From the NCBI RefSeq assembly GCF_037023745.1, contig NZ_CP146101.1, forward strand, positions 5,596,001 to 5,660,000: a stretch of DNA of 64,000 bases. Reading direction: 5' to 3'. The number at the start of each line of letters is the position of its first letter. Position 1 is the stretch's first letter. The notes under the pieces were generated by a model, which was not told where the DNA came from, ran no database searches, and was given only the letters and a program-made list of their open reading frames with translations. Source of the DNA: Streptomyces sp. SCSIO 30461 (lineage in GTDB: Bacteria > Actinomycetota > Actinomycetes > Streptomycetales > Streptomycetaceae). A program made the position numbers and the translations under genes. Shown here one piece after another: positions 9,266 to 17,193 of the stretch.

Positions 9266-9275
9266 TCGCCGATCT

Positions 9276-9304
9276 TGTCGAATGCTCTATGAGAGTATTA
9301 GCGT
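9276..9304 (+). promoter_or_regulatory. Candidate promoter before the 180-aa unknown gene
   Basis: TGTCGA (9276-9281) and TAGCGT (9299-9304) lie 17 bases apart in an AT-rich stretch after the relaxase gene. Confidence 0.35.
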
Positions 9305-9402
9305 GAAGGGCGTTCGACGGGACTCGATGCCCTGTCCGGACGATGTGACTGCTCGCGGCCGACTTGTCAGATGACAGTCGGAACAAGCGGAAGGAAGAGA
9401 TC

Positions 9403-9945
9403 ATGGTACTCCTGAAGGGCAAGGGCGCGATGACCGGAGTCAACCTCATCGCAAGGGTCTACAAGAACGGCGTCACCAAGGACGGCAAGTCCCGGTACGC
9501 CGATGTCCAGGTCGACGCTCGAGATCCGCGCGGTCCGGAGCAGACGAACCTGCATCTGAAGTCCGATCGGGATCAGGGTGGGGACGGCAAGGTCCGCTAC
9601 AACAACGGCGCTCCGTACTCCACCGGCCAGATCGAGGAGATCGTCAAGGCCGCGGGTCCGAACACCGAGCCGATCCTGAACAGGGACGGCAACGAGGTCG
9701 GTACCGTCTACGGCTTCAAGGGCAACGTGATGCCCGCGACGCGCGGCACTGGCCTGGTGGTCAACACCAAGTCCGTCGAGGCCTCCGAGTTCAAGGTCGA
9801 CGACAAGACGCTGGAAAACCAGTTCGCGTCCATGCGCGCCGCATGCGAGGCACGGGCGGCGGCCAAGGAATCGCAGGCTCAGGCCCCGGCTCCCGAGGCC
9901 AAGCAGGAGCAGGCAGCCGAGGTCGATGAGCCGGCGGTCGGCTGA
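9403..9945 (+). CDS. Unknown 180-aa protein behind the relaxase
   Basis: Not recognised. The start is the ATG at 9403, preceded by GGAAGGAAG. Residues 1-130 look like a beta-rich globular domain (VNLIARVYKNGVTKDGKSRY, TYRGF-like VYGFKGNVMP); residues 130-180 are Ala/Glu/Gln-rich and probably disordered. It may belong to the same operon as the relaxase, or be separately transcribed from the promoter-like box at 9276. An OB-like DNA-binding role is conceivable for such a beta-rich domain with an acidic tail but cannot be shown. Confidence 0.5.
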   Translation: MVLLKGKGAMTGVNLIARVYKNGVTKDGKSRYADVQVDARDPRGPEQTNLHLKSDRDQGGDGKVRYNNGAPYSTGQIEEIVKAAGPNTEPILNRDGNEVGTVYGFKGNVMPATRGTGLVVNTKSVEASEFKVDDKTLENQFASMRAACEARAAAKESQAQAPAPEAKQEQAAEVDEPAVG

Positions 9946-9984
9946 GACCGAGGTCGCGTCAAGCCTTATCCGAAAGGCCCCTGG

Positions 9985-10110
9985 ATGTCACTGGGCGAAC
10001 TCGCCGTCGCCGCAAGCAGAATGCTCGCCGTAGGCCTCGCTGCCGTGGGTGCCTCGATGTACTTGCGGCGCCGCTCCCGTCAGGGCGATCAGCCGGCCTC
10101 GCACGGCTGA
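9985..10110 (+). CDS. Possible small membrane protein (41 aa)
   Basis: ATG preceded by GAAAGG at a suitable distance. The product has one hydrophobic helix (MLAVGLAAVGASMYL) followed by RRRSRQ, a typical short inner-membrane protein with a positive cytoplasmic end. The frame continues after the stop into another hydrophobic segment (see 10111-10387), so this may be the first part of a larger interrupted membrane protein. Confidence 0.4.
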   Translation: MSLGELAVAASRMLAVGLAAVGASMYLRRRSRQGDQPASHG

Positions 10111-10387
10111 TCCACGGATCCCCAGCGCGTCCGCCTCATCCCCGCCGCCGTCTTCGGCAGCACGCTCAGCGTGAGCATCGTGCTCGTCGTGCTGCCGATG
10201 CCCGTGGCCGGCGCCCTGCCCTGCCTGCTCCTGGCCTGCGCCGTACTGCAGGGCGCGGCCACGGCCCATCGTCTTCCGCGGCCTGTGGCACCATCGCGCC
10301 TCCTACACGCCGAGCCGAACAGCCGCCGATCCCGCGGGCACCGGCCACCCGGCCGTTGCCCAGGCCGACGCGCCGCGCACAGCCTGA
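10111..10387 (+). pseudogene. Frameshifted small membrane protein before the ATP-grasp gene
   Basis: Frame 1 from 10111 (GTG candidate at 10171) encodes two hydrophobic stretches (STLSVSIVLVVLPMPVAG, ALPCLLLACAVLQGAATA). Near 10262-10268 the coding sense moves to another frame, reading PIVFRGLWHHRASYTPSR and stopping at 10387, 40 bases before the ATP-grasp start. A one-base indel would join the two parts. The stretch follows the 41-aa frame at 9985 directly, so all three pieces may derive from one gene. Confidence 0.4.
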
Positions 10388-10426
10388 CCTCGCCTCCAAC
10401 CCGCCCGCCTCTTGGGGGAGTTCACC

Positions 10427-11665
10427 GTGTCCCATCCCATGCTCCTTGCCATCGGCTCCGGCCCGCGCCCCATGCGCGGCTACCTGCTGGAGCAGACCGC
10501 CGCCCACTACCCGCTGCTGCTGATCAACGACGCGCCCCTGACCTGGCAGAAGCCCTACGTCATCGACCACGAGATCGCCGATCTCAGCGACCCGATCGCG
10601 GTGAACACCGCCGCCGCCTCCCTCGCCGTGCGATGGCCCATCGTCGGCGTACTGACCTGGGACGAGTTCCACCTGATGGCCGCTGCCCGGCTCGCACACA
10701 GCCTCGGCGGACTGCCCGGCAACACCCTCGCGGCCGTCGCCGCCGCCCGGGACAAGGCCACATCCCGCCAGCGCTTCGCCGCCGCCGGAGTACCCTCCGC
10801 CGCCTCCACCTGGGTGCACTCCCTGGACGCCGCGGCCTCGGCGGCAGAACGCGTCGGCTACCCGGTCGTCATCAAGCCCGCCGCCTACACCGGCAGCATC
10901 GGCGTCATCCGCGTGGACACCATCGCCGATCTGCCCGCAGCCTGGGCCATCGCCTCCGCCGGCGCCGTCCACCAAGGCCCGGACGGAGACGGCGTCCTCG
11001 TGGAGGAGTACCTCCACGGAGACGAGATCTCCGTGGAAAGCGTCACCCACCGCGGCGTCACCAGCGCCGTGGCCGTCACCCGCAAAGCGGTCGGCTTCGC
11101 CCCCTACTTCCTGGAGACCGGGCACAGCGTCAGCGTCGGCGACCCGCTCCTGTACGAGGTCGCCCCCGTCGCCGCGGCCGCCCTGGAGGCGCTCGGCATC
11201 ACCCACGGCGTCAGCCACACCGAACTCCGCCTCACTCCACAGGGGCCGAAAGTCATCGAGGTCAACGCCCGCCACGGCGGCGACCTCATCGGCGAACTCG
11301 TGCGCCTGGCGACCGGGATCTCCCTGCCCCTGGCCGCCGCCGCCCTCGCCTGCGGCGAAATCCCTAACCTGCGCCCCACCCGGCGGCGCAGCGCCGCCAT
11401 CGGCATGATCTACCCGCCCGCCGAGGGCATCGTCACCCACCGCGGCCTGCGGCCCGGCAGCGACCAGCATCTGGAGCACTTCCAGTGGCTGTGCGATGTC
11501 GGTGACACCGCCACCCTCACCCCCTCCAGCACCACGCCGAACAACATCCGCGCCGGGTACGCGGTCGTCAGCGGCGACAGCGCGCACGACGCCCAGCAGC
11601 ACCTCGCCGATATCCTCGCCCGCGCCGAGGTGAAGGTCACCTCCACCGTCCCCCGCGCCGCGTGA
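10427..11665 (+). CDS. ATP-grasp family carboxylate-amine ligase-like enzyme (cargo)
   Basis: Predicted to activate a carboxylate with ATP and join it to an amine or similar nucleophile; the substrate is unknown. The fold is shown by the ATP-grasp lid region PVVIKPAAYTGSIGV (about 146-160), the acidic segment VLVEEYLHGDEISVE (about 190-204) and the metal-binding EVNARHGGD with the preceding HTELRLT. The GTG start is supported by GGGGGAG 6 bases upstream. Its codon use (more C-ending codons) differs slightly from the transfer genes, fitting an acquired cargo gene. Relatives make dipeptides or natural-product amides, but nothing nearby names the product. Confidence 0.75.
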   Translation: MSHPMLLAIGSGPRPMRGYLLEQTAAHYPLLLINDAPLTWQKPYVIDHEIADLSDPIAVNTAAASLAVRWPIVGVLTWDEFHLMAAARLAHSLGGLPGNTLAAVAAARDKATSRQRFAAAGVPSAASTWVHSLDAAASAAERVGYPVVIKPAAYTGSIGVIRVDTIADLPAAWAIASAGAVHQGPDGDGVLVEEYLHGDEISVESVTHRGVTSAVAVTRKAVGFAPYFLETGHSVSVGDPLLYEVAPVAAAALEALGITHGVSHTELRLTPQGPKVIEVNARHGGDLIGELVRLATGISLPLAAAALACGEIPNLRPTRRRSAAIGMIYPPAEGIVTHRGLRPGSDQHLEHFQWLCDVGDTATLTPSSTTPNNIRAGYAVVSGDSAHDAQQHLADILARAEVKVTSTVPRAA

Positions 11666-11851
11666 GCAACTCCGGCTCGCCGCCCGCTGCTTGAAGGCGA
11701 GCGCTTCAACCACCAGTTCGAGCGACCCCCGACGCCGGAGGGCAGCGAATCCGCGTACGGCGGATAAGCGACCCGCGACCAGCGCACGGAACGAAAGGCC
11801 CCGGAGTCGACTTCAGAGACTCTCGCATTACCTATTCAATGCCCTATCGAA

Positions 11852-11869
11852 TTCGACTCGTGATAGGAT
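11852..11869 (+). promoter_or_regulatory. Candidate promoter of the intein-containing Clp-like ATPase gene
   Basis: In an AT-rich island (about 11825-11905), TTCGA (11852-11856) and TAGGAT (11864-11869) are present, with several further TCGAA/TCGAC words around them. The gap 11666-11922 holds no other gene. Confidence 0.4.
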
Positions 11870-11922
11870 TTTAACTGATTTTCCAGTCGAATCATCAATC
11901 CAGTCGAGAGGTCTTGCGCGGC

Positions 11923-14832
11923 ATGTTCCACGAGGCACAGCTCGATGAGCGCTACCCACTCCTGTCCAAGCTCTCGCAGCCACTGAAGAAGGCCGAGCGC
12001 GACATCGTCGGCCGTGAGCGCGAGACGATGCAGCTACTGGCCTCGATGTGTCGCCCCGAGCTGTGCAATGCGCTTCTGCTGGCCGAAGCCGGAGCGGGCA
12101 AGACCGCGTTGGTCCAGGCCACGATGCTCGTGGATCCGGATCGCCTCTATCTTGAAGCGGACCCGGCACGCATGATCTCCGAGGCGGGCGACGCCGAGAC
12201 CATGGCCGCGATGCTCAAGGGCTTCTTCGACGAGGCTGAGCGCTTCGTCAAGGACGAAGCGCACGAACTGGTCCTTTTCATCGACGAGTTCCACCAGATC
12301 ATCCAGCTCTCCGACGCCGCGGTCGAGGCGATCAAGCCGGTCCTCGCCGCCTCGGGACCTCGTGGTATCAGGATCATCGCGGCGACGACTTACGAGGAGT
12401 TCCACCAGCACATCTCGTCGAACCAGCCGCTTGTCGAGCGCTTGCAGCGCATCAACCTCAACCCGCCGGGCCAGGAGACGACGATTACCATCCTCAAGGG
12501 GATGGCCGAGCGCTACGGGGTGGCCGACGAGTTCTACGACGACCACATCTTCCGGCAGATCTACGAGTACACCCAGCGCTACATGCCGGCCAGCGCCCAG
12601 CCGCGCAAGTCGATCCTCGTACTCGACTCCATGGTCGGCTGGCATCGCCTGACGCACCGGCCGATGGACCGGGACCTGCTCTCGGACGTGCTCATGGAGT
12701 CCCTGAACGTGAACGTCGCATTCCGGGTCGACGGCGCGAAGATCAAGAAGCATCTGGATACGAAGGTGTTCAGCCAGGACCTGGCAACACATGCGGTGGC
12801 AAGACGGCTGCAGCTGTCGGTGGCGGACCTCAACGACAAGGGAAAACCGATGGCGAGCCTGCTGTTCACGGGCTCAACGGGCGTCGGCAAGCTCTGCGTC
12901 GATTCGACGCGTGTTCCAGTCTATTCGCGGGATGGCGCGGTCGCGTGGAAGCGTCATGGGGATCTGGTTCCCGGGGACTTCGTGTTCGGTCGTCATGGTC
13001 GACCGATCGAGGTGCTCGGACACTTCCCGCAGGGCATGCAGGACGTCTACCAGGTCACGCTGTGGGATGGCCGCACACTCGACGTCGGCGGTCCGCACCT
13101 GTGGACGGTCTACACGGCTAAGCAGCGCTCCAACAAACACGCTGGCAAGGACGTGGAGCCGGTGACGTTGACGACCCTGGAGATGCTCGAGCGTGGCGTG
13201 GTGCGCACGTACGCCGGGGACCTTCGCGAGCACCTCAAGTTCTTCATTCCCGCCAACGAGGCGGTCGAATGGACCGAGCGAGACTTGGGGGTCGACCCTT
13301 ACGTCCTCGGTGTGCTCATCGGCAATGGGTGCCTTAGGGAGTCGCAGCTGACGCTGTCCTCGGCCACAGACGACGCGGATCAGACCGTGTGGACGGTCGG
13401 CGAGTGGCTGGGGTCGGAGCCGAAGCAGGCAGGCAACGGCTACAACTGGCACTTCCCGGCCGGATGGGCGCATCCCAACGGCCGGGGCGAGGCTCTGCAT
13501 CAGACGAAGGACGTTCTGGCCTCCGTCCCGGAACTCGTGGGCACCTACTCCGCTGACCGCCGCATCCCGGAGGCGTACAAGCACGCCTCGGTCAAGCAGC
13601 GCTGGGCGTTGGTGAGGGGCCTGTTCGACACCGATGGGACTATCGACGGCACATCTGGGCGCTTCAACGTGTCGTACTCGACCGTTTCGAAGGGCCTGGC
13701 CGAGGATCTGCAGGACGTGCTCTTCTCTCTCGGCATCTCGAACTCTCTGAAGACATCGCGGCGTACCAAGGAGGATCGTCGCGAACTGGTCGAGTACAGC
13801 GTCCACGTCAAGGTGGGCAACGCGGACAAGGTGCAGTTCTTCGAGCTCCCGCGCAAACGTGAGATCGCTGCGCGGGCGGCGCGAGAGACGTCGGGTCGCG
13901 AGCGCGTGAAGAAGTTCGACATGGTGGGCGTCAAGTCGATCGAGAAGCTGCCGGAGCAGCAGAGCTCGTCGTGCATCTACGTCAACGACGAGGAGCACCT
14001 CTACCAGGCTGGTCGGTTCGTGGTCACGCACAACACTGAGCTCACGAAGCAGCTGGCGCGACTGCTGTTCGGTGACGACCAGCGGCACCTGATCCGGTTC
14101 GACATGACGGAGTACGCCGAGGACTCGTCGTTCACGGCGTTCCGTTCTGAGCTCACCAAGCGCGTGTGGGACCTCTCCCACGCGGTGCTGCTCTTCGACG
14201 AGGTCGAGAAGGCTTCGGCGTTGGTCACGCGCGTACTGCTGCAGGTGCTCGACGACGGCCGGCTCAACGACGACAACAACCGCGAGGTGAGCTTCCTCAA
14301 CACCTACATCGTGCTGACGACGAACGCCGGCTCGGAGATTTACAAGGACATCGCGCAGTACGCGGCGGACGACACCGGTTCGGGCAAGCATCTGCTGGAG
14401 TACGAGAAGCTCATCCGCCGCTCGATCTCCTCGACGACGGGCGACAACCGGTTTCCGCCCGAGCTGCTGGGCCGTATTGACGCGATCGTGCCTTTCCAGC
14501 CGCTGTCCCTGCCGACGCAGCAAAAGATCGTGCGGAAGAAGCTGCGCCAGATGGTGCAGGAGGTGTTCGTCAAGCACAACGTGCGGGTCGACGTCGATGC
14601 GACGGTCCTGCAGTACCTCATCGAGGACAAGGGTGACACCGACTCTGATGCCGGCGGTGCGCGTGCGGCTGTGGCGAAGCTGACCGACGAGGTCACCACT
14701 GCGGTGGCGACCTTCCTCAACGAGCACCCCTCGGAACGACGGATCCGCATCGACGTCGTCGGCGACCTGGTCAGCGACAACAAGAACCTGCTGAGTTCCG
14801 ACGCCTACGTCGAGGTCAGCGCTGTGCGATGA
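11923..14832 (+). CDS. Clp/Hsp100-like double AAA+ ATPase interrupted by an intein
   Basis: ATP-driven remodelling or unfolding machine; the substrate is unknown. The first AAA+ module has Walker A EAGAGKT (about 54-60), Walker B LVLFIDEFH (about 116-124) and sensor IIAATTYEEF. The second module has Walker A GSTGVGK|T split by the intein (codons 324-704), Walker B HAVLLFDEVEKA (about 752) and sensor IVLTTNAGS, followed by a ClpB-type small domain with ELLGRIDAIVPF. Spliced length is about 588 aa, so the N-domain and probably the middle domain are absent. No ClpP is visible nearby. I chose the ATG at 11923 (GAGAGG 11 bases upstream) over a TTG 9 bases earlier. A second Clp-like protein lies at 43991. 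Confidence 0.85.
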   Translation: MFHEAQLDERYPLLSKLSQPLKKAERDIVGRERETMQLLASMCRPELCNALLLAEAGAGKTALVQATMLVDPDRLYLEADPARMISEAGDAETMAAMLKGFFDEAERFVKDEAHELVLFIDEFHQIIQLSDAAVEAIKPVLAASGPRGIRIIAATTYEEFHQHISSNQPLVERLQRINLNPPGQETTITILKGMAERYGVADEFYDDHIFRQIYEYTQRYMPASAQPRKSILVLDSMVGWHRLTHRPMDRDLLSDVLMESLNVNVAFRVDGAKIKKHLDTKVFSQDLATHAVARRLQLSVADLNDKGKPMASLLFTGSTGVGKLCVDSTRVPVYSRDGAVAWKRHGDLVPGDFVFGRHGRPIEVLGHFPQGMQDVYQVTLWDGRTLDVGGPHLWTVYTAKQRSNKHAGKDVEPVTLTTLEMLERGVVRTYAGDLREHLKFFIPANEAVEWTERDLGVDPYVLGVLIGNGCLRESQLTLSSATDDADQTVWTVGEWLGSEPKQAGNGYNWHFPAGWAHPNGRGEALHQTKDVLASVPELVGTYSADRRIPEAYKHASVKQRWALVRGLFDTDGTIDGTSGRFNVSYSTVSKGLAEDLQDVLFSLGISNSLKTSRRTKEDRRELVEYSVHVKVGNADKVQFFELPRKREIAARAARETSGRERVKKFDMVGVKSIEKLPEQQSSSCIYVNDEEHLYQAGRFVVTHNTELTKQLARLLFGDDQRHLIRFDMTEYAEDSSFTAFRSELTKRVWDLSHAVLLFDEVEKASALVTRVLLQVLDDGRLNDDNNREVSFLNTYIVLTTNAGSEIYKDIAQYAADDTGSGKHLLEYEKLIRRSISSTTGDNRFPPELLGRIDAIVPFQPLSLPTQQKIVRKKLRQMVQEVFVKHNVRVDVDATVLQYLIEDKGDTDSDAGGARAAVAKLTDEVTTAVATFLNEHPSERRIRIDVVGDLVSDNKNLLSSDAYVEVSAVR
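12892..14034 (+). other. Intein (381 aa) with LAGLIDADG endonuclease, class 3-like, in the second Walker A motif
   Basis: It starts after GSTGVGK and ends with THN; the next residue is Thr, so splicing restores GSTGVGKT. The first residue is Leu, not Cys/Ser. The block B His is followed by Trp (PHLW, about intein residue 68) and block F has a Cys (SSCIYVN), giving the Trp-Cys-Thr triad of class 3 inteins. Splicing blocks flank a DOD homing endonuclease (DPYVLGVLIGNG near 135; LVRGLFDTDGT near 240). If Cys2 rather than Leu1 were the first residue, an extra Leu would remain in the Walker A, which argues for the Leu1 boundary. Confidence 0.88.
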
Positions 14833-14904
14833 ACCGGTCGAGTACAGCTGGAGCGAGTCGACTCGTGCATCGATAGCCATTTCACGCCCTCATGATTGCC
14901 CACT

Positions 14905-14925
14905 TTCATAAGAGGACGATAAGAT
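14905..14925 (+). promoter_or_regulatory. Candidate promoter before the coiled-coil membrane protein gene
   Basis: TTCATAAGAGGACGATAAGAT in an AT-rich stretch, with TAAGAT at 14920-14925 as a possible -10 box. A TCGATAG word also occurs at 14869-14875. Confidence 0.35.
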
Positions 14926-14975
14926 ACTCATAAATCAGTCGAACCGTGTCGCATCAGCGAAGGGATCGAGCATCA

Positions 14976-17057
14976 ATGGGCATTCTGGGAGCGGCGGTCA
15001 GCCACAAGAAGGAACGGAGGAAGAAGCCCGACGAGCTTCTGGCCTCCGTCGTGAGGGAGACGGCGATCCCGGCGGCGGTCGAGTTGCTGCGGTCGAACAC
15101 GCGGTTCGTCTTTCCCAGCGGTACGGCCTGGGTGATGCTCGTGCTTGCAGCCGACTCGATCGGCGGCTTGAGCAAGCGGCACGGCCGGGACGAGGCGAAG
15201 GGCTCGATCATCGAGCTCATCAGCTCCGACCAGATCCGCACGGTGGCCACGGCGGAGATGCTCGAAGAGGAGGTCTTTGGCATCATCCCCACCGACGAGA
15301 CTCTCGCGCGCATGGAGGAGTACTCGCTGCTCACCGGTGCCACCTACGCCTGGGCCGTCGTGTGGCAGAAGCCCAGCGGCGACCTGCTCATCGACCTGGT
15401 GAACGATGCGACCTTCGCACAGGCGCGCTTTGTCGCTGCAGGTACCACGAGCCTCGAAGAAGCCGTGGGCAAGAAGGCATGGGAGGAGCACAGCGGCCTG
15501 GTCGACGCGGCTGGAGCCACTGGTCCCGTCCCCGCCGTCCTCGGGGAGGACGAGGGGGATGCGATCTTCGACGAGATCCCCGGTGTCGAGGGGGCTGACG
15601 AGGGCTTGGACGACGAGCCGCTCTTCAGCGACGTCATCGACGCGAATGAAGGGGCAAACGCACCCATGTTCGACGAAGGCGCCGCAGGTATCGACGACGC
15701 GGGCACCGTCCCGGTCGAGTCGGAGCCGGACTACGACGGAGGCGAGGTGGCCGGCTACGAGGGCTTCGACGAGACCGACGTCGGCCACGGTATCGAGGGC
15801 GACGGGGGCGACGGCTACCAGGAGGCCGGCGACACTGTGCTGCTGGCCGATCAGGCCCAGGTGCGCGACGTCATCGCCCGCCGGTTCCTCTCCGAGGAAC
15901 TGGGCCTGGACGTCCGGCTCGATGAGTTCAACGCGACCTTCGCCATCGGCGCGCCCGTCGTGCGGATCGCTGTGCCCGAGGGCTCGACGGAGTGGCTCGG
16001 GGACCAGATAGCCCAGCTCAACCGGCAGGCCAACGCAGACCTGATGCAGCTCCGTTCCGCGCACGAGGATGAGCTGCGTGCGCTCTACGTCAACCTCATG
16101 TCGGCGCACACCGAGCAGGTCATCCGCGATGTAGCCACCGATCGGGCGGGCTCCCGGTACAAGCTGCTGAAGGACGCCGCCGAGGCCGAGCACCGGCAAC
16201 GGCAGACAGAGAAGGATGAGAAGATCCGGGCCCGCCGGGCGGAGATCGCCAAGGACTACGAGTCGCAGGCCTCCAAGGTGGCCCAGCAGGCGGCGCTCTC
16301 GGCGGAACTGCAGTACAAGGAGCGCAACCGCTCGAAGATGGAGCGCGAGCAGATCGACTCCGTCGCCGAGATCGAGCGGGACATCGAGGATACCCACGCG
16401 CACAACCAGCAGGAAATCCTGCGGGTCCGGCGTTCGGACGCGACGCTGAAGATGCAGACCGGGCAGACACGGATCTTCGAGGTACTGGCCGAACGGCAGT
16501 CGGAGTACCTGGCGGCCGAGGAAGAGTGCCTGAACCAGTGGAAGTCCGAGATCCAGCGAATCGTCGACGACAACCGCAAGGCCGACATCGCCCAGTCCGA
16601 GGCACTGGCCGAGCACCTGCGGACCACGGACGAGATCGGCGTCCTGCGCCGGGAGCAGCAGGACCTCCTGGAGTCGGTGCGCTCTGAGCACGCCGACCGG
16701 ATCCGCCGGATGGAGGACGAGCTCGAACGCAACCGCAAGGACGCCATCACGCAGATGACGGCTCGGGACGCCGAGTGGCAGCACAACATCGACCTGGAGA
16801 AGGAGAAGACCAACTCCCAGGTGGCGCGGGTCACCGACCTGCTCCAGCAGCTGTCGACGGTCGAGGATTCAGTGGCCAGGCGGTATGAGGTGCGCCTGGC
16901 GGAGATGCAGGCCGACAAGGAGTCCTACGCCAACGAGCTGGCTCGGGCCTCGGAGATGCAGAGCCGATCGAACAAGATCCTCGTCGTCATGATCGTCACG
17001 CTCTCGCTCCTGATGGGCGTGGCCGGCTTCATCGTCGGGGTGGTCTTGACCCGTTGA
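14976..17057 (+). CDS. Large coiled-coil, tail-anchored membrane protein of unknown function
   Basis: 693 aa. The ATG at 14976 gives MGILGAAVSHKK; an in-frame GTG lies 30 bases earlier. Residues 1-185 form a mixed globular domain, about 185-290 is very acidic and low-complexity (many Asp/Glu/Gly), and about 350-660 is almost continuous charged coiled coil. The C-terminus is a single TM helix (ILVVMIVTLSLLMGVAGFIVGVVL) with almost no tail. This shape suggests an extended scaffold or tether fixed to the membrane. It stands directly before the coupling ATPase, so it may be a docking or structural part of the transfer machine. No family recognised. Confidence 0.6.
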   Translation: MGILGAAVSHKKERRKKPDELLASVVRETAIPAAVELLRSNTRFVFPSGTAWVMLVLAADSIGGLSKRHGRDEAKGSIIELISSDQIRTVATAEMLEEEVFGIIPTDETLARMEEYSLLTGATYAWAVVWQKPSGDLLIDLVNDATFAQARFVAAGTTSLEEAVGKKAWEEHSGLVDAAGATGPVPAVLGEDEGDAIFDEIPGVEGADEGLDDEPLFSDVIDANEGANAPMFDEGAAGIDDAGTVPVESEPDYDGGEVAGYEGFDETDVGHGIEGDGGDGYQEAGDTVLLADQAQVRDVIARRFLSEELGLDVRLDEFNATFAIGAPVVRIAVPEGSTEWLGDQIAQLNRQANADLMQLRSAHEDELRALYVNLMSAHTEQVIRDVATDRAGSRYKLLKDAAEAEHRQRQTEKDEKIRARRAEIAKDYESQASKVAQQAALSAELQYKERNRSKMEREQIDSVAEIERDIEDTHAHNQQEILRVRRSDATLKMQTGQTRIFEVLAERQSEYLAAEEECLNQWKSEIQRIVDDNRKADIAQSEALAEHLRTTDEIGVLRREQQDLLESVRSEHADRIRRMEDELERNRKDAITQMTARDAEWQHNIDLEKEKTNSQVARVTDLLQQLSTVEDSVARRYEVRLAEMQADKESYANELARASEMQSRSNKILVVMIVTLSLLMGVAGFIVGVVLTR

Positions 17058-17193
17058 GCGGACCGGTCATGACCGACGGGGTGATCTAACGGCGCATGGG
17101 GCGCGTTCCCCATGCGCCGTCGTCGTCTGCGCAGGCAGGCGCACCGGACGGCAGGACAGCAGAACGAGCGAGGCTCGAGAGTAAGGGATCACG

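Noticed and set aside
11914..11922. TTG at 11914 as start of the Clp-like ATPase
   Set aside because: The purine-rich GAGAGG is only 2 bases from it, whereas the ATG at 11923 has better spacing.
12874..14880. Long - strand frames opposite the Clp-like gene, and similar ones opposite 10.2-11.7, 22.5-28.1 and 24.3-26.2 kb
   Set aside because: All lie opposite clear genes, have no family resemblance and lack ribosome-binding sites.
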